From assembly GCA_965153455.1 (NCBI GenBank), contig OZ234498.1, forward strand, positions 1,736,001 to 1,800,000: 64,000 nucleotides of DNA, written 5' to 3'. Numbering within the stretch: position 1 is the first letter of the stretch; each line of letters opens with the position of its first letter. Under the pieces are notes generated by a model. The model was not told the DNA's origin and did not search any database. It was given only the letters and a program-made list of their open reading frames with translations. Shown here piece by piece: positions 59,845-64,000 of this stretch. Source of the DNA: Sphagnum compactum. Its lineage: Eukaryota; Bryophyta; Sphagnopsida; Sphagnales. Made by a program: the position numbers and the translations under genes.

Positions 59845-60510
59845 CTTTTAGTACCTTGGAAAGCTCTTGATCAGCAGGGGTGCACTAAGGTTATTTTGTT
59901 TAATGTTTAGACACATGTTGCAAGAGTAATTGAATATTGAGCATTTTTTTATTGAAAGTTCAATAAAATTTACTAAAGCCTTCAAGGAAGTTGGGGTGCA
60001 CTCTTGGTATTGTTGGAAAGGGCTCAACGAGTAGGGTCCTATGAATGTAATGTTGTGTAGTTTTTAAACCTAAGGCATGGGAGATATTGAATATTGAATA
60101 ATTTTTTGACCATTGAAAATTGTGCAGAAATCAAAAGCTAAAGTTTTCATGAGATTTTGATTTCAAGATTAGGCTAAAGAAGGTGTAATGTTTACAATTC
60201 ATTCAATATTATTGATTTGCTCAATGGCACATGCCACGCTAGTTAAAATGGATATCAGATTTGTTCATTCTTACCATAATGTATTGCAAAGTTCAAAAGT
60301 TTGACATGTGGTTACATATCTATATATTAAGATATGTGTTTGTTGGTTTGGATGGGACCATGTTGTAACCCTCCCAAACTACGGGCCTCCTTCACTTTTG
60401 GTATCCATTGGAAAGCCCTCTATGAGATGGTTTGCTTGTTTGTTGTTTCACAATTTCAGCTAATGGAGACAAAGCTATTGAATTTAGATTGATTTTTGTC
60501 ATTAGAAATT
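59845..60510 (+). repeat. dispersed ~250-bp family, copies c, d and e
   Basis: Copy c (59845-59985), d (59995-60245) and e (from about 60395) open with CTTGGAAAGCTC.. or TTGGAAAG variants. Where complete, they close with CAATGGCACATGCCAC.CTAGT. Same family as 47.09 and 47.74 kb, in the same orientation, again arranged close together. Confidence 0.55.
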
Positions 60511-62143
60511 CAATTAACAATAATTTAGCAAGGTAAATTTGAAGTTAACTTTGACCAAAATAATATTGGAATGGGTAACCTTACATGATGTTTAATACCT
60601 ATACTTGGGCCACTTGCATAGGGGTTGTGCTAGTAGATCATGAACTGCTCAATAATATGGATGTTGAAATTGTAATCATGATTTTTCATAAGCTCTTAAA
60701 ACAATCCTAAATCTTCACTTTAAAAAGTTCATAGATCCATGATCAACAATGGGTTGAAGCAATTGATGTCATTTTCTCAAATATTAAAATGTCATAAACA
60801 TGTTCTGACCACTGTTGGTCGGTTATTGAGAAAACACTTGATTATCAACAATATTACTAATAGCCTACTTGCCAATTATTGAAAATTTAAAAACTGGTTA
60901 AAGAACTGGCCAAGTAGGTAGCATCCAAAAAACCAACAAGACCCTTATGGGTCAAGTATTAAATTATCAAAATTTAATAATCTACTTGGAAGTTTGAAAT
61001 TTTCATTCAACGAGGTTATCGATCATTAAACCTTAAAATTTTGATAACCTATCACTTCTCATTTGGTCCAATTTAAAACACATGGACAAAGAAAAAAATC
61101 TAATACTTCATGGTTGTCAATTATTTAAAGGTTATTCCACTTGCTTTGAATCCATACAATCAATTTGGGCAAGTTCCTTGGTTCCTTGTGTTATAACCCC
61201 ATTTTGTGCTTCTTGTCCCTACCAACAACTAGGAATTATGTAGCGAAACAGATAGTCTCCCTATACTCATGAGATATTAGTTTTGAACTTTTGCCAAAAG
61301 AAAATAAACCCTACTCTTTGATAGAACATTTGTGTTTGGCACTTTGGTTAACCACAAATGAAATCAATCCAATGAAACAATTGTGTAGTAGAGATTTTAA
61401 AATTAGTCCGTGGATTTTGTGGGTTCCTTTCAATGATTCTCAGTCATTTCTTAATAGTACAAGAGTCTTTTTAAACTTGGGCTTGGCAAATACTCAACTT
61501 GCACTTCTAGTTCATAAGCCCTTACAAAAACCAAAACCCTAGAACCTAGAAGGCAGTATACTAGGTGGTTCCCGATGTGTGAATTTGATAACCAACCCTT
61601 ATACATAGCAGCTGGTTAATTTATTTAAAAAACCAAAACTAATTCGTCACTAGGGGCATTAGTTTGATGACAAAATTGAAACATTTGGTTCTATTTTGTT
61701 TGATTTCTTGGGTATTGATACCCTGTGTGCTGCCAAAAAAAAAGAGATACAGAATAACCTGCCCAGCCAGTTCTGAAATAATAATAATAATAATGAGCTG
61801 GTTCCAAACATTTTATAATTCCATGAAAACATGTACAATCAATCTCAAAGCCCATACCACAAACAACATGCATAGGCAACAACATTCCATCTACCCATTC
61901 GCAAGAGTCCATTACAACAACACTAGGGGACACCCTTCTTAAAAATCAAAGTGTAAGAGGAGCTCGAGCGGTGCTCACTATGTGACTCTGCAAAAGTATT
62001 TCTCACATATCCAAGTTATTTAGTTTTTCTCAACCCCACCCATAAAACTAAAATTAGGACTGCAAATATGTGGGAGACTACTATCCTAATAACAACCCAC
62101 CTGGACCAATTATTACGATTGGCGAATCAGAAACAGGGAGCAG
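60511..62143. other. intergenic DNA, no gene seen
   Basis: Frames of 80-92 codons at 61.3-61.9 kb lack family features. An (AAT)6 microsatellite lies at about 61779-61795. Confidence 0.5.
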
Positions 62144-62532
62144 GGCCACAGTGAACCAGCGCCCACCAGTACATCATGATGAAGGATGGATGGTAAGTGG
62201 TCAGGAAGCAGTTTTCTGTTGGGTTCCAGTTCCCTAGCTAACCATGGTTAGCTCAGTTGCTTTTTTTTCCTACCTACCTATTAACAACCTTCAAAGCAGG
62301 TTGTTTAGTAGGTAAGTAGTTAAAACAGCACTTACCTATGTATAAACTATAAACCATCTACTTATCTAGTAGTTACCTATTTTCTACCTATCTACTTATG
62401 TATGAGACCTATTTCCTACAGAATTGGTTACCAACGTGAAACCAAATATTAATTCAGTTGAGGTTCATCCACGGCTGAGTAATAGCAGCCACGAATGGAT
62501 GGTGCACTGGTGGGTGCTGGTTCACTGTGGCC
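62144..62532 (-). mobile_element. MULE-like MITE, copy 2, inverted
   Basis: The 389-bp element is in inverted orientation to the 46.3-kb copy. It opens GGCCACAGTGAACCAGCGCC and closes with TTCACTGTGGCC. The flanks AGGGAGCAG (62135-62143) and CGGGAGCAG (62533-62541) match at 8 of 9 positions, a slightly eroded 9-bp target duplication. The interior carries the same GGTAGGTA-type words. Confidence 0.9.
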
Positions 62533-62846
62533 CGGGAGCAGCAGTTATATCATATTTATTGCACTCTTCTGTAGCAGCTGTTAGGCTTTGCTCTGCCTTT
62601 CACCAGCCTTCGCAAATTGTACAAAAATGCAGGGCCAAAACCATTTGCTGAGCCAAGCGGTCATGTTTTTTACTTTTCTTCATTCAATTTAATTTCCAAG
62701 GTCACATACTAAGCACCGCTGGAGCTGCTCTGAGAAACCTAAGAGTTTCTTTTCTTTGTCTCTGTCCATAAATCTAATAGAGTCATGGTTGCCAGCCCTG
62801 TGTTCCGGGAACGTCCCATGGACTTCTAAGATGTCCTAATCTGGGC
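62533..62846. other. no gene seen
   Basis: Short spacer between two MITEs with no feature of note. Confidence 0.5.
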
Positions 62847-63097
62847 ACCCTGAGGTCAGTTTCGTCATTAAATAATCCTCAAAATTATGAAATGAAAATT
62901 TGTGAAAATATGACTTCAGGTGACATGTTGAAAATCATCATAATTATCATAGGCTACAATCTAAATAATTTCATTACTCATATGACAATATTATAGTAGA
63001 CGATGGAAAAATATGCAATTTCAAAATTAAAAAACGAATTAATTTTTGGGAAAAAAATAATTATTCATTTTGTCAATGTGGAAACCGACCCTAAGGT
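62847..63097 (-). mobile_element. MITE family 2, copy 3, inverted
   Basis: About 251 bp, inverted relative to the 44.4- and 54.3-kb copies. The left end ACCCTGAGGTCAGTTT faces the right end AAACCGACCCTAAGGT. The interior matches in reverse complement (TTTGTGAAAATATGA, TGAAAATCATCATAATTAT). Non-coding. Confidence 0.8.
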
Positions 63098-63810
63098 AAC
63101 AGTAGTAGAAAAATAAGCTCAGAGTGGGCCTGGGAGGTTTAAGGGAAATCCAAGTCTTTTTTTTCCTTTGGCAATGGATGAGCAACAAGGGACAACAGGG
63201 GTTGAAAGGGTGCATTGGGGGGGGGGATGACCACACAAGGGGGGTGCGGGAGACATGTCAGGGCACCACTGTCTTACAAATTGTTTTTCAAGCAAAAGAT
63301 GAGCGACAAGGGGGCCATTGAAGGTGTGACGAGGGAGGGATATCATGGGAAAAAGAAAAGAAAAGAATATGAGCAGGTCTTTAGGCATGGTAAAGCCTGT
63401 GGCCTTGGGCTTTGCGCTATACTTATAGGCATAAGATGTTTCCCATTGTGAAGGAGTCAGCTTAATCTCCCTCCCCTTTTCTAGGAGGGTTATTCTGAGA
63501 CATATGGTGCCCTCCAAACACAGTAGGAAGGGAACAAGGGTTGTGTCACACTGTGGCCTTGCCATTTACACTCAAAAAAGTATAGTAGGGCAAAAGAAGA
63601 ATTATGGAAACTCAAATATTTCACCATGCAAAAATACAATCTTCAAAAAATCCTCTAGAAGAAACCAAAATCCTTCAAGATATTATAGCTCTATAACTTA
63701 CTCTCAAGTTTCAGCAGAAGCCAAAATATGATCTTTCACAATATCATAATCTAAACACAATATCCTATAATGAATCTAAACACAATATCCTTGCCTTGGT
63801 AGGCAAGGCC
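63098..63810. other. no convincing gene
   Basis: A minus-strand frame of 148 codons (63119-63565) is the longest, but it has no family features. It overlaps two loosely repeated stretches with ATGAGC.ACAAGGG (near 63175 and 63298), so I take it as chance. G-runs occur at 63216-63245. Confidence 0.4.
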
Positions 63811-63975
63811 AACAAAGGTCCAAGTCACCGGCTCACCTAAGAATGGATGGTGTTCCCACTTGTTTCAAAGCCATTTCAAACCAATCAAACTAGTGGATGT
63901 TCATCTGGTGATCCACATACATACCCCCCACAGGTGATGCATTCTTAAGTGGGCAGGTGACTTGGACCTTTGTTC
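63811..63975. mobile_element. small foldback/MITE-like element
   Basis: AACAAAGGTCCAAGTCACC (left arm, extending to about 63846) pairs with GGTGACTTGGACCTTTGTT (right arm, 63939-63975). The arms are about 36 bp with a few mismatches around roughly 92 bases of unrelated interior. No flanking duplication is evident, and the window ends 25 bases later, so outer boundaries are uncertain. Confidence 0.7.
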
Positions 63976-64000
63976 CCTTTGTGGATGTATGGACAGGCAC

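Noticed and set aside
63119-63565. 148-codon minus-strand frame as a gene
   Set aside because: No family features, no splice context, low-complexity ends; probably chance in a GC-richer stretch.

Overview
The window looks like nuclear DNA of a streptophyte (green plant lineage). It is AT-rich, gene-poor and full of decayed transposable elements. The three confident genes are plant-type: an acetyl-CoA synthetase with 18 exons, a KIF12-type kinesin with 11 exons, and a single-exon PSI/DUF668 protein. From family knowledge, KIF12-type kinesins go with lineages that still build cilia or flagella. That suggests a plant with motile sperm (bryophyte, lycophyte, fern, cycad/Ginkgo or charophyte) rather than a flowering plant. 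The species cannot be fixed from this sequence. Nothing looks prokaryotic.

Layout. 0-11.4 kb: intergenic DNA with a Ty3/gypsy gag-like scrap, a decayed DNA-transposase-like remnant, hairpins, AT-rich low-complexity DNA and stretches rich in short GGTAGGTA-type and CCTAGGTTA-type words. 11.7-19.8 kb: complete acetyl-CoA synthetase gene (+). 22.5-27.9 kb: complete kinesin gene (+), with a GC-richer stretch upstream that may be its leader. 29.75-33.1 kb: decayed LINE-type non-LTR retrotransposon (-). 33.9-35.8 kb: locally duplicated non-coding blocks. 36.2-37.9 kb: possible copia scrap and unassigned exon-like blocks (-). 38.3-40.2 kb: PSI/DUF668 gene (-). 40.2-64 kb: no convincing gene, but several repeat families: a MULE-like MITE with 9-bp target duplications, a 250-270 bp inverted-repeat element in three copies, a 5'-truncated second LINE copy, a 33-bp minisatellite of 17 units, a 104-bp triplication, and a roughly 250-bp family present about five times.

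The three genes do not form a pathway or operon. The synthetase makes plastid acetyl-CoA from acetate, the kinesin is a microtubule motor, and the PSI protein belongs to a family linked to peptide-hormone growth signalling. I found no sign of a new multi-gene system. The points most worth following are the complete gene models (including one GC-AG intron and a duplicated splice acceptor), the two MITE families with clear boundaries, the minisatellite open in several frames on both strands, and the unassigned exon-like blocks at 37.1-37.7 kb and 28.6 kb.
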